Origin: Membranipora membranacea
Taxonomy: Eukaryota; Bryozoa; Gymnolaemata; Cheilostomatida; Membraniporidae
DNA length: 64,000 nucleotides
Assembly: GCA_914767715.1 (NCBI GenBank)
Contig: OU612073.1
Location: 17,174,001-17,238,000, forward strand
Reading direction: 5' to 3'
The position numbers were made by a program, and so were the translations under genes. Within the stretch, counting starts at the first letter, position 1. Every line of letters starts with the position of its first letter. Below, one piece after another: positions 1 to 12,939 of the stretch. The notes beneath the pieces were generated by a model. That model had not been told where the DNA came from, made no database searches, and saw only the letters and a program-made list of their open reading frames with translations.

Positions 1-1203
1 GTGCAGCAGCACAGCCTATGCCCAGCAATTCCAAATTATGGCATTAGGTTATGTACTGTGCTATTTTTTGAGGACGTCATATTTGACACACCCCGATCAA
101 GCCCCAGTGTGAAAGCTCTATTATATATTAGCTCTGGTTCACACGGCGCAGCACAAGCACAGCCTATGTTAGTTGATATAGGCATCACAGGTGCTGTTGT
201 TACAATTTGGTTGGGAGGGCAGGGTCATGGGCTATCGTCATATCGTCACCAAATATAAAAAGTTGGCTCACATACTGATATTACGTAAATAATGGTTTCC
301 AAGGTGGTTGAAACTTGGAGTAACATTAGATCTGACTTGGTGACATGATGCTTGGGAATAATGCTTTTGAAATCCACAACAATTCTAGATAAAATAAATC
401 TAGTGAGGAAAACACCCAAGACAGGTTATGTGTCAACCATTCCAAATTTTTTTCTTCTTGAAATCTCATGCAAACCAAAAACATTTTGACCAACAATCAA
501 GTATCACTGCAGAATGTGCACCTGTAAACTTTCAAACGAAGGAAAAAATTCACCTGGTATTTTGCCCAGCTGGGCACTTTAAATAAAGTGCACCGCTGTT
601 CTGCGAAATGCTCTACATGTGTGCGATCAGGATAGGTTAGGATCTGTTAGGATTGGTGTGTAATGTTTTCTTACCTGTGACCTTCTGTGATTACCCACCC
701 ACAGATTAATGTGGGTATCGAAAGATGTAGCCTCATATCCTGCAAAAAGTTGCTGGTCGTGTGATAATGTTATTGGCAGTTGCCAGAGAACTTGGTTCTG
801 AGGCTTTGAGGATAATTTAAAGTTTATCTAGGCAACCCTCTGCTCCATATATTTTCAATAAAAGTAAATAAGTGTTTGTTTTGCTAAAAATGACTGGGGT
901 CATCGAATGGTAAACACAAAACACCATTGCACTTTGTATCAATTCTAAATGCATGTTACATAACTTGACTTTCCAACGCTTGCCAAATTTAGCAACTTTT
1001 CCTTCTGTTTATGCTGGCAGTCACAGTATAACTTGCTAAAGGAAAAACTATAGCAAGCAGTCAAAATATAAAACTGGATAAAATTTATGGGCAATCTGAG
1101 AACTGTTCGATTTTATTCATTGTGAGTAAAGCAATTACTGTGACCATTTCCTCTCTTTACATTTCCTTAAGCCTCTACTTTCATCTTTATATTTAACTTG
1201 CAG
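1..1203. other. Intron sequence upstream of first visible USP exon
   Basis: No exon is convincing here. The stretch ends in a polypyrimidine-rich tract and CAG acceptor at 1201-1203, so it is most simply intron of the USP16-45 gene. Two abutting palindromes lie at 564-575 (GCCCAGCTGGGC) and 574-591 (GCACTTTA, AA, TAAAGTGC). They may be the remains of a small inverted-repeat element. Confidence 0.5.
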
Positions 1204-4200
1204 GCATCACAGATACTTGAGCCTTTCCTAGACTTATCCCTCCCCATATATGAAGAGAAGACGAGACACATAGCCCGCAAAGGTTCACGCTCTACTGCAG
1301 ACGGCAATGATGACTTTATACCTGCTGAGGAACGAAATGGGCCAAGCAAACACCAGCAGAAAAAAGCTGCAAAAGCAACCCGCAGAAATGTAAGATTCAA
1401 ATGATAGCAATGCATGATCATCTCATGCACTTATACAGAATTGCGTAAAGTACTTATATGGTGATTGAATACCCACTAAATTTTGTTTGATAAATACACT
1501 GTCTAGGTAGGAACAGCGAGGTTAGTAGAAGTTGTCTTCTCTTTTAATTTGAACCATATAATAATATTATAAATATAATATTGTAATGCGTCAATGACTC
1601 TGAACTATCATGTACACAATATATTATCCGAATTAGGAAAGTTTTGTCGATCTGCTGGTAGCGATAATTGGTAATGATATTCTGACTTGTTTTCCAACAA
1701 ACCATGATAAATATTTCAGAATGACTTTTTAGTTATTGTGTAATACGTGTCTTGATACGTTCGGCTGTAAAGTACAAGGCTCATTTCTCGGAAATACCAC
1801 AACTGGCGTGACTAGTGACATATTCTGAACAATATCAAGCTCATCTGAACTATATCAATGCCCATCATCTATACTTCCTCATCTAAGCTTGTTTTTATAA
1901 ATATTTTGCAGAAAAAGCTTAAGAATCATGTCATATCCAAGCAGGATGAGGTGCCTGAGAACTCAGCCGAAAACAATGCTGGTGTTGAGGGTGGTACTTC
2001 AACCGAGCCTGGTACAGAGACCCAAGCTACAGAACCAATCTCTGAAGCTACAGGTCTGCCTTCATGAAACTACGTAGATCCCTGTCTTAAAATATAATAA
2101 TTTTCTGCCTAGTTTCATCATTGCAAGATCTTTATATATATGCCAGATTGTCAATATTGACAATATTGTCATGACGTTGTCCCCGGTGAATTGCAATATC
2201 TCTCAAAGTCCTTTTCCGCACCAATAGTTAATCCATAGACAAGCTGTGTGTTAATCTCATAGCTGACACATATTGTTGCAGTATTTATATGATGCACTTT
2301 TATGTCATTATAACGCTTCACAAGTTACTTCACAATTTAATATGTTTATTTTAGTTTGCATACCTGTTGATGATGGCGAGGTCAAGTCGATGACATCATC
2401 AGCAGATAAGGGTCAGCTTTCCGACAGCGGCTCCTCCTCAGTAAGATCACCATCATCTCCTAAATCTCCTAATAAGTCAGGATATAACAGCGACATCGAA
2501 GGTAAATCTCAGTATTAGTACTAGGCTATTACCATAGCAGTGCAAAGCCTACCAAAGCCTTACATACAAAAATGCAAGAAACAGAAAGTCATACTTATCA
2601 GAAGATTGCGCATACCGCATCCAAACATCATACTTTTATGCCGTGATCTCAGAATAGAAGTTTAATCTTGTTGTATCTGAACTGTAGAAATAAGCCTATG
2701 GGTTTGACCTTGGATTCTGAGAATCTCACTATGTTAGGCAAAGAATCTGACCTCAAAAGTATCTAAAACTATGCAGCCACAAGAAATATTTTGACGGTAC
2801 CACGTCCGTATGGGCAAAAACAATAAATATAAATATCGGTCAACACTCCATTGCGAATACTGCTGGGTTTCATAATTACAAAAATTGCAGTTGATAATCA
2901 CTTTTTTCGCACAGACTGTCATCAGCATGACATTCACTGTATTATTACATATCTCCACTCTTTTTGTGATTTTCCCAAAATTCAATACGTCACTGCAACA
3001 TTTACTTCTCAAGATATTGAGATAATCGGCAATGAGTTATACAGTTATCCCACACGAGCGAATAGTTTCAATCTATCCGGTGCTCAGGTTATGGGTCTCA
3101 GCAGTTGGAACTGAGTTCTGTACAAGATCATTTCAGTTTAAGCTATGTTAGGGTAGCGGAATCGGATGACCAAAAGCCTTTTTTATTTTTTTTTCCGCTT
3201 GTCCAATTACCTTTACAGTTCCCACAAGCTCCAGAGTTTGAATTTCCTCACTTGAAAACAGATGTTTTTTCCCATGCAAATTTACATAGTCGGTTTTCAC
3301 ATATTCACATTTTCACATTTGTACCTGAGTAGTGGTTAATGCACTGTCGGATTGTAACTTTGAGGTTCAAGAAGCTATGGGAAACAAGACCAGGTTCATA
3401 CCGGTTTCACATTTTCACGTTTTTACCTGAGAAATGAATAATTTGCGGTCATAATTTAACCATAGGCCTAAGGTTTGAGAAACAGGATGACTTTGTCCAT
3501 CATAACAATATGGGATATATGTGGAGCTATGGTACACAAGACCAGGTTCATTCTTTATTTTCACATTTTCACATATCTACCTGAGAAATGATTAATGCGC
3601 TGTCAGAATGTAACTGTGGGGTTCTATAAACAGGATGACCTTGTATAACATGGGAAACATGTGGAGCAATGGGACACAAGACCAGATTAATATTCCTGAC
3701 ATTACCAGGCAACGCAGATCCCTGGCTCCCTGGTCCTGTCAAATTCCATTTACAAATGATATAACTGCCACTCAAACGTATCAGGAACTATAGAGAACAC
3801 TGTGGTTTTGGAATATGATCTAAAGATGATACGCCCTGTGTGAGTTCCTTATCCATCATAATTTTACATAATGAGTATTATGGTGTTTTGTAAGAGATTG
3901 TCCAATAATACAGCTCATTGTAATGTTTGGCTCAATCCAAACATGAGAAAATATATCTTCCTTATACCAAGATAATTTTCATAATACTCTTCAGTACAGT
4001 AATTACAACCAAAGTTATTTATACCATCTGATCAGTAGAATTGATAAACAACTGCCCTCATGCATAACATAACATACATACATACATGACTCAATGAGAG
4101 TATACAGATGGGATTGTTCAATTTCCTCCTCGTTTACCGATTCCTATAAATAATCTAGTAAATAAGCTTTGGTTGTCTTAAATTAGCACTTCCCAGTGCT

Positions 4201-7200
4201 AACTATTTTGACATTTTGCCGAGTTGCTTGCACTGCGATCATGTAGGCTGGGATCCACAATTGTACCCAGTATGATAATCAACAAAAGTTGCCCCAATTC
4301 AGAGGTCTGATTACCTAATACATGAACATGATTGTATGATTTTAAACTCTTCTCAACATCCCTTCCTGAGCTGAGTTTGGGGGGGAGGTATTCCCAGTGG
4401 TACGTCACAAACAGCAACCTGGACCATAGTCAATCCAATGAACTCCCTTTCATTGGTCAATCAAGAGACTTTACTGTATGCTGTAGTTGTATTCAATTAT
4501 TGGTTACTTCTATGTATTGCTGTTGTTTCCTCATCGATTAACTCGCTGTTTGTTACGTAAAACTCAGCAACGACACCATGCGGGTTATGTGCTTAGAGTT
4601 TTTAAATATGAAATAACTCTATGGCTATGTGACAGGGCTAGGGGCAGTGTACGCTTATATGGAGAGTACTGGTCACATCTCAAGGTCTTGTATCAATGTC
4701 AGAGATGTATAAAGTATAAATTAGTATCAGGAGTGTTTATAGCTATAGTCGTACACAACATGGTACCTCCCTCCCTTTGTCATATCCTCTATTCTAAGTA
4801 CCTTGTATACCCTCATCATAATGACACGGCCTTCAAGCACTTTTTCCTCTTTGGATAATCATTGGTGCCAAGAGCCTGTTATTCTGGTGTTGTTTTTTTC
4901 CTTCTCAAGCCTTGTTCAACAGAAATACGATGACACATAATTATAAAAACCTCATACCTGGTACTGCTGGCTTCCATTTGTTTCAAGGAATCTCATTCTA
5001 TGCCATGTGTGCAATGACCGCGTTCACCCATCAAGCTAGACATGTGTAGTTAACAAGCAAAATACCGTGGTGCCTTTTCTCGACCCTTGTTAGGCCCTTG
5101 GTACCTTTGATTACAATAAAAATCGAAGCCCTGAGCAGTAAAAGATTTTTAATTGCCTCAAGTTGGATTCTCCTTTCCATTGAAATTGAGCAAGGTCACA
5201 AAAACGCTCATAGACCATTAAGAGCACACAGAGAAGGGTTTAGATTGCTGCCACACATCAGTATTGTGATCTTTTGTAGGACTTGGCCAAATTGAAAATC
5301 ATAAGCCTCCGTATTATGCATTTCAATGTACTAAATTTGCACAAAAACTCGGTAAATAATATAAAGTATCCAAGAAAACTACAATTATCTGTAACTTATA
5401 CTGAAAGTTTTCACACTGTTCGCCGAGGGTTGTCTTTTCTTTACACATTAACCCGCACAGTGTAAGCTGATAATAAAAATGTTACAATATAATATAATGT
5501 TGAAGCGCCAAATAAAATAGAGTATATTATATCATTGGGGAAACAGTCTATTGTAATTCAAAGAATCCTTCAAAATGTATGCATACACCAATAAAAACTT
5601 ACTAAGCATATGTTCTTTAGAAATTAATATGCCTTCAGAATTTGATTTATATCAATGTCAGAAACAGAATCCTTGATAAAGTTCCAGAAATTTGTCAATA
5701 AATCTGGCATTAATTGAGATGGAAGAGCGTCAAATTTCCGATATTCTTTGCCAAACCCTGTCATTACACCAAGAGTCGCCCTGCCCTCCTAGTAACAGAC
5801 TGTCTGTATAGTTTGATACTAGACACAAAAAAAGCTACAGCTCGATGCTCTTAGCCTTAGTTCTACCGGCTTCATAACGTCCCGCTTTTTTTTATAGATT
5901 CAGAGCTGATTGGTGAGGCTACTCTGATACCCTGTGTTGAGAAGGTAAGAATTGGAGCCACAGATTGTTGAATCGATTTTTTTTGCGGATATTCAAATTC
6001 TAACAGAATGATGTCAGGAGATGGCGTAATCACAAAAGTTGAAATGTTTGTATCAGTTAAATTAGTAGACATAAACATGATATAGTATATTAAGTTAGGA
6101 TTGTAAGCCCTGGCTTCAGATTTCCTATATATTTGGTGGTTATAGACAGGTTAGCTTTGATCAATGAGTAGATAACTTCACATTGTATCACCGAAAGTGT
6201 TCACCGTCTGTTTTGTTTTATAGCTTAAGATAGTTGAAAATACCCGATCTCCTAAAATACAAGATGCGATAGACACGTCCTTGACCCCACTCTCAGGTAA
6301 ACCTACCCGTGCTCCACATGACTGTAGCGTTCTGTCATCCCTCGGACAGTTTACCACTGCAGAGCTTCTCACAGGATCTAATAAGTTCGCCTGCTCATTC
6401 TGTAACAGGAAAGCTAAGAAACTTCACTCTTCCTCTAAAGGTTTGATGGTCTTCAAATTTAGTCATTTCAGTCTTGAATATTGCTCCAGCACTTCTTTGA
6501 TGCACCTATTTGTTCATTTACTGCCTGTAGGGTATATGGAGTAAGAGCATTCTACTCAACATCTCTGATATACAGTCTTGATCTTTGTGTTAGGAGAACT
6601 TTCAACGGAGTAAGAGCCGAGTAGGCTGAGTAGGATTGATCTAGATATTTTTTGCTTCGTGTGAACACTAACTCAACTCATTTCAAAGCTGCTGATTGAA
6701 GTTTTTATCAATAGCGGTGAACTGTCATGGTGCTGCTCTCAGACATAAGTTTAAGTCGATGGAAATTGTCTATAAAAGTTTTTTTTTTTTTGCAGAAAAG
6801 CCAAAGACTGTTTACACAAACGCAAAGAAGCAGCTGATTATTTACAGTCCACCTGCCATTCTTACTTTGCATCTGAAGAGATTTCAACAGAATGGATATT
6901 CATTCAACAAAGTTAACCGCCATGTGGACTTCAGTATGACATTAGACTTAGCTCCATACTGCTCAACATTATCGCAGGTAAATTGGGATGGGGAGGCACA
7001 TGTGGAGCCCGGGTTAGGAGAATGGGGTTATGAGTTTGAACTTCATTTGTGTTCGGATCACTCTCCCTCATAGCTTCATAGACCTTAGCAGAATCGCTGT
7101 ATGACGAAAGAGATGAGAGACACATTTGGACTGGATGGTTCAGAGATAGTGAAGTAAGGCATTGTGTTCTAGTAGCAGACAAAGTTGCAACTTAACATTC

Positions 7201-9584
7201 AAGACGATGTAGTGGTGTGTATGGTGTCTCCTTGCTACCAGTCATGTTGTACAAAGTTCAGATGCTGTCTACCTAGTGTTCTCTTTTTGACTATTCCCTA
7301 CGCCATAAGAATGATTCAGATTACCGACACACGATGTTTACAAGCCAGATGATTCTCTGTGATGCGGTGATGCTGACTGAACCAGCATGCCTTGATACTA
7401 TGACATGATGTATATTATCTAATTATGTATACCCATTGTGTGCGCTTGTGTGTGTGTGGGTTTTATATCTCCTTCACTATTCTGACGGTAGAGTTGGCCT
7501 TCAGGGAAATGATTCTTCCTTGTACGCAGTTGTTAACCCACACATTCCTTATTTGTACACGATAATCATGCTGGTGGGACAACCAGATGACTCGCTATAG
7601 AGCCGGCGTATCTCAATAAGGTGTATTTTGTACTTCCTTTGCAATTGTTAACAAGTTTTCAATTTTGGTTAGCAGATGTTGAGTTTCTGTTTTGCTTGAG
7701 CAAAGCATCGTCAACTAACTTCTAGGTAAAACGTTTTAGAAGGCAATGTGAAAATTGACTTTGGATTGGTTTGTATTTCGTTTGACCTCGACTTTCAGTA
7801 CACTCCAAAATCCCAAAGGATTGGCCGTACTAGGTTTATCTGTGACAGAAAATTTCTTGAGAAAGATGGATTCTTTCAGAAATTGCAATTAAACTATGTA
7901 AGATTATTTGTTATGAGGAACTTTGACGATGCGGGAAGAATTTATCTAACATCCAGTCCAACGGCTGGCAATGTTTTGCTCAATGGCTGGCAATGGCTCC
8001 TCAATATTTTGACGAAAAAATGATGGCACTGATGTGTTATTGTGATATCATGGCCTCATACATATAGCCTCATACTGATGGCACTGTTACTGTAACCAAA
8101 TGTAGGATTATCAACAATTGAGATTACTGTTTATAATTTTTCTATTTCTATCCGTTGTAGGGAGTTGAAGCTGGGAAGACAAGTGTGAAGTATTTGTTAT
8201 TCGCTGTAGTCGAACACAGCGGCCGTCTAAATAACGGACATTACACAGCATATGTGAGACAGCGATCATCTAACCCTAAAATCATCAAAATGCTCCAGGT
8301 AACCACAATATTAGTGCTAAAGGAAGATTAAACTTTAAGGTAACTACAAGATTAGTGTTAAAGATAGATTAAACTTACAGGTAGCTACAAGACTAAGGTT
8401 AAAGGTAGATTAAACTCTGAGGTTACTACAAGATAATTGTTCAAGATAGATTAAACTAAGGTAACCACGAGTTGACGGGACATACACAGTCATAAACCGA
8501 TGTGCTCATTGTGTACTTTATCATTACTGCAAGTTGTATACTGTTGCCAATTAATTAATTTGAGCGGACAACTCCAAGATTAAATTGTAAGTTTGTATCA
8601 ATCAGTGATACTATTTTATACATTTTTAAATAGATGTGATATGTTTTGTGTCATACTTGTAGCAGAAGGCACAGGAGACTTCATTCAAATAACTTAACCA
8701 GAATCGCGAACATTTTATTTCTCTTATGTATCGATACCTTCTGTTCACTGGGGTGGGCTGTTGTCGGTGCAGCTTTGTGAGACACAACATAGTTCCGCCT
8801 CTCACACCAGTAGTCATATGTAGTTCCCTATGGTGTCTGGTAATAAACGAGTTTTTTCTGTTTTAGAAATCCCTATACAATCGAAAACCCCTCACAGTTA
8901 TATTAGAAAGATTCTCAGAGGTCGGGGAACAAAATCTCACAGCTGATAGGTGAGCTAATAATTACTAAGCTAAAATATGGCATAGTAGTATATAATGCAA
9001 ATAAAAGAAAAGCAAGGGCTCAGCCAGATAGTCCGAAGGCTAGAGTGATGGCTGTGACGATTTTTGATGCAATTGATATGGACAGGTGACTCACGCCGAA
9101 GCCATCAGAGCAAGCGCAATATTTGATCTGCTGATAAAGCCTTCATTTCCCAATATCTCAACACAGTAATTTTATACTGAGCCGCCACCTGTTTTTTCAT
9201 AATGTTATATAGGGAGCTTGGCACAAAAGTATATCTATGATCAGTTTTACTTTTGGTAATATAAGCTAGATTCTATTATCAGCCTATATGATGTGAAAAA
9301 GACCCCTATGTATAACCTGTTTTTAAAAAGCTGGGAGCCTTCCCACTCTACAGATATCAGTGTTAACCCTACTCTCAGCTGGCCATTTCTGTATATAATA
9401 CTATTGTACATTTTGTCGTTACAGAGTCGACGGATTAGCTTCAGAGCCCGTCTTGAATGGAGAGGTAGAATCTAATCAGCAGTCTCGCTGGTACCATATA
9501 TCAGATACTCATGTGAAGGAAATATCTGAACGCACTGTACTCAACTCACAGGCGTATCTTCTCTTCTATGAGCGGGTACCATAA
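1204..9584 (+). CDS. USP16-45: Ubiquitin carboxyl-terminal hydrolase, USP16/USP45 type (3' nine exons)
   Basis: Cysteine protease that removes ubiquitin; vertebrate USP16 acts on ubiquitinated histone H2A and USP45 on ERCC1 (family knowledge). Exons read from splice sites and phase: 1204-1389, 1912-2053, 2355-2501, 5898-5944, 6224-6440, 6796-6977, 8161-8298, 8867-8949, 9425-9584 (TAA 9582-9584), about 430 residues. Seen in order: [10 protein letters not shown]; a Ser/Glu-rich low-complexity insert; a zinc-ribbon half [28 protein letters not shown] followed by [15 protein letters not shown]; the catalytic-His box [14 protein letters not shown]; and the terminal [10 protein letters not shown] (catalytic Asp) with [13 protein letters not shown]. 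All exon phases join. The UBP zinc finger and catalytic-Cys box would lie upstream of the window. The donor at 2054 (gtctgc) is weak. The 3' exons are duplicated at 38624-39340. Alternative: one of two paralogues in this family; the subfamily call itself is firm. Confidence 0.92.
2502..5897. other. Large USP intron, mostly featureless
   Basis: A 3.4-kb intron between the exon ending at 2501 and the 47-nt exon at 5898. Apart from the degenerate tandem repeat at about 3294-3690 I see no gene, RNA or mobile element. Open frames here (for example about 4487-4858) lack family resemblance and splice context. Confidence 0.6.
3294..3690. repeat. Degenerate tandem repeat in USP intron, about 3 units
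   Basis: Three diverged units share the order 'cacattttcac', 'tacctgagaaatga', 'ggttcaagaagc' or 'aggatgac', and 'acaagaccaggttcat'. The last phrase recurs at about 3387, 3538 and 3677, giving a period of about 140-150 bp. Old minisatellite; no coding role seen. Confidence 0.65.
8299..8474. repeat. 41-bp minisatellite, four units, starting at a splice donor
   Basis: Four consecutive units of 40-41 bp of the form ggtaac(c/t)acaa...gattaaact follow directly on the exon ending at 8298; a fifth begins 'ggtaaccacgag'. The first unit contains the genuine 5' splice site (CAG|gtaacc). Most later units again start with ggtaac or ggtagc, so donor-like sites recur every 41 bp. Confidence 0.8.
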
Positions 9585-10939
9585 CTCCGCAGCCTCCCAC
9601 AAACACACGCATAGGAAATAGTGTAATAATGTAGATTTTTGGCATGTTAATTTTTATATTTGTAAAACAGATTGGTAATAGCATGGCTAACAGACTGACG
9701 ATTGATGATATGAGTTACGGCTAGCATCAATTCTTTTTGGTTATTCAACTTTCCCTTTCTATCCAAAGGCGGTTCCAATATAGAAACTCATTTTGAGAAG
9801 TATTTATGCAGAGTTAGTTGCCACATTGTATCACTATGTGTCTATCCATATCTTCTTAACATCCCTTAATTGCCAATAATGTATTCTACTTTGATAAAAC
9901 TTTCTTCACGCCCCCTTCACAACTATCACTGTTTGTGGCCTCATAATATTTTTGATATAAATTGCTTATAGGCCAGCAGCAGCACGTCACTATTGTTTCA
10001 TTGTGTGTAAGGATGATGAACAGAGAAAATTAATAGCAAATAATGAAATGATATTTATTATTGTTTGGATTTTTGAAGTGGTACTATTCCATAAGTGGGG
10101 CAATAAAAAATGTTTTGCTAAAATTATTTTCTGATGCAGATTCTACAATATTTCTGCAGAACTATATTGCAAAAGTTACTTGGCAACATTTAGCCAATCA
10201 AAATGGATAATTTTGATGATTAGCCAATGACAGTGCAGAGCATTTTTGTTTATAAAAGATGGCCGCCAACCATGAGGCTTGCTGCATCAATTCCCACAAC
10301 ACAGAGTATATGATAAAATCCACTGATTAAATTGTCACAACAGCACCTGGACAATGCTCTGAGCAAAGCTGAGGATTGGGTTGTGCTAGACAAACAGCCT
10401 GAGCAGCAGGAAGCTACTGAATTACTCTGGATCAGAGAGATAAGCTACCATCATAATGCATATGATCAATGAACTAAACCTTAGTTCATTGATATGATCA
10501 TGGGATATATATTGTGATAGAATGGAGAAAGATGACAATAGAAATGAACATTCTTTCTATGCTCACAAAATCTGCTATCTGAGATTTGTATAACAAAACT
10601 AGTAGCTGCACAGAAAGCCCACACCAGGAAAAATGTGAGTGTTAAGATGAATGATTGTGATAGTTTACTTCACTTTCAGGTTTCAATGTTGTTGTTTACT
10701 ACAAGTACATTTATTTGTTAATTTCATGAACTTACTAGTGTCTCTTCTAGTACTAGTAGCCTATCCTCATCCCAGGTGTTTAAATGTGATGGTAGGTTAT
10801 CAATATTATTAGAAAATCAATAATTTAAAAGGATTGGGTTTACGTAAAAAAAATAGGGTCTATGTAATTGTTGACCTTACTTCCAGCAAGGAGTAACTTT
10901 GCTATTACAGCTTACTCCAGTCCAAATCACAGGCCTTGT

Positions 10940-11043
10940 GTAGTTGGTGCAAGTCCAGTGGTTGAGTGCCCCAGTGGTCAAAGCCTAAGAGAGAAAAGGC
11001 CTCGACCACTGGGGCACTCGACCACTGGACTTGCACCAACTAC
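10940..11043. repeat. Near-perfect inverted repeat, 40-bp arms, 24-nt loop
   Basis: Arms 10940-10979 and 11004-11043 are complementary at 39 of 40 positions. The single mismatch would be a G-U wobble if the plus strand were transcribed. The loop contains GCCT...AGGC, which could extend the stem. Each arm holds a partial repeat of CAGTGGT. It could be a small inverted-repeat element or a long RNA hairpin; nothing shows that it is transcribed. Confidence 0.85.
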
Positions 11044-12229
11044 AGAAGGACTGTGGTCCAAATCACTACATTTAAAGCATGCCAGTTACTCATCAGCCTT
11101 TTAATGCTAGTGGGACTGGATTGCTGTTACTACTAGCAAGGCGTAACACTGCTGTTAGCATAATTAGTATTGTTAACGTGTTGTGATAGCAGTGTTATCA
11201 AACTATAATTTATGTATTTAGAATGAAGATACATCTAGTAGTGATGATGACAACGGAAACAAGGCGACAGCTTGGTTACTCTTTACTGTTCAGTGTTTAT
11301 GAATTACAGATGCTCAATTCGTTTTTTTTTTCAGCTGGCTTGTACCAAGCGGCTCAAGCTAATGAAATAGAGAGCTTACTATTATATATTTGAAAACTCT
11401 GATGGTGTGGCAGGAGAAGCACACTACCATCAAATACTATTCCAGGAAGACTTATGAAAGGTGAAGGATAGTTCAAAACCTTGAAAACTCTAGAGGAGTA
11501 AATAGTTTGCTGGAGGAGATGTTCACCATATCACACACTCCTAAGACAGGTGACATCCAAGCCTTACTTCATTTAGACTCTCACATCAGCTTGCCAAAAG
11601 TTAGTGCTAGCTAACATTAAGTCACCCATAAACTAGCTAAACTAAGCCAAATATCACTCCTCTAGGGTAACTATAGGTTATTTCTGTAGTGTTATATCTA
11701 TTTCAGCATCTATGTTTTATTTAAAGAAGAGTCTGCTTGTAAAATATGTGTAGGGTGATGCCATAGGTCTAAGCAGTTGACATCCATTACAAGAAAGCCA
11801 TAACCCCCCTTCCTCCCCAATGTTTATATATCTACTTGCTTGTAATACGAATAACATATTCCTCCAACAGATTCGTTCTGCAAGCTCTTTAACTTAGCTG
11901 CTAGATGTGATGTGAGATAGAATCATTTTTTGTTCAAAGCTTGTTCTACCTCCTGCTGTTAACTTGAGTTGAGATCCAGTTATGCGATTATATTTCCGCT
12001 CCTTAATCTTGAGTTTCATCATTCTTTCAGTGATACAGCGAAGGAAGAACCACGCAAAGGGCTTAAATTAACTATTCCGATCATAGATCATTGCCAAAGT
12101 CCAAGACTAAAAAGCACCAAGTTTAACAAGATGACCAAGTACAAAAATACTCTGCATGCATTTGTGTCAAAGCATGTTTTCACATGAATTTTATATTCTT
12201 GATGTCCTTTGTTGCATGCCCACATGTTG

Positions 12230-12685
12230 ACATAGGTCACATTGCAGGTATGTGTTTTACTGCTGTATATATTCATTTGATACAGGCTTGTACCAATATC
12301 TACTTTCCAATTAGTCAATGAAGAGGATTTGTACCTTGAATGTATTTTTCAATACTGGTTTTCACAGCAGGAAATACTCCTTTTTTTTGCTTTCCTTCTT
12401 GTTTACACAGGTCATATTATTGTTGGTATTCACTTATTGTATTTTTATGTAACAATTTTATATATGTTTGTACGTATATCTCACCTTCCAATTAGCCATT
12501 GACTGGATTTTTACCTTGATAAAGAATGTATTATATCAATACAGGTTTTCGATGCATTTGATAAGCACATTAGTTCGTCTTTCTTTGCTTTCCTTCACCT
12601 TGACACTGGTCACATTGTGGATATATCTTTGTTTATACTGGTGTGTACTTGTATTGCACCTCTCAATAAGTCAATAAAGAGTATC
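12230..12685. repeat. Degenerate tandem repeat, period about 190 bp
   Basis: Three diverged units share 'acaggtcacatt', 'tgtatatattc...gt', 'cttccaattag' and 'aataaagagtat / ttaccttgataaagaatgtat', followed by 'tttgctttccttc'. The array lies inside the candidate transposon. Confidence 0.6.
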
Positions 12686-12939
12686 TGTTTGTGCCTTGGT
12701 AGATAATACGCATACAGAATGCTCATTAAAAAACGAAATTTTGCAACTTTTTTGTCTTTACTTAGCCTCTGTAGAAAGAATATGCACTCTGAGAGTTATG
12801 AACTTTACATAATTGGGTTTGCAGCGAAATTCGGGTCTAGTTTCACTCAATTCTAGGTAACCCCAGAGAGATAATTATTATTAAATGCAATTTTTTGATC
12901 ACTCATTGGCAAGAAGTTTCTGGACTCTACCTGTTTTTC

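Noticed and set aside
1-258. 85-codon open frame at the window start
   Set aside because: No similarity to USP upstream domains and no splice sites at its edges.
4487-4858. 123-codon open frame in a USP intron
   Set aside because: Composition is random-looking, there is no family resemblance, no duplicate and no splice context.
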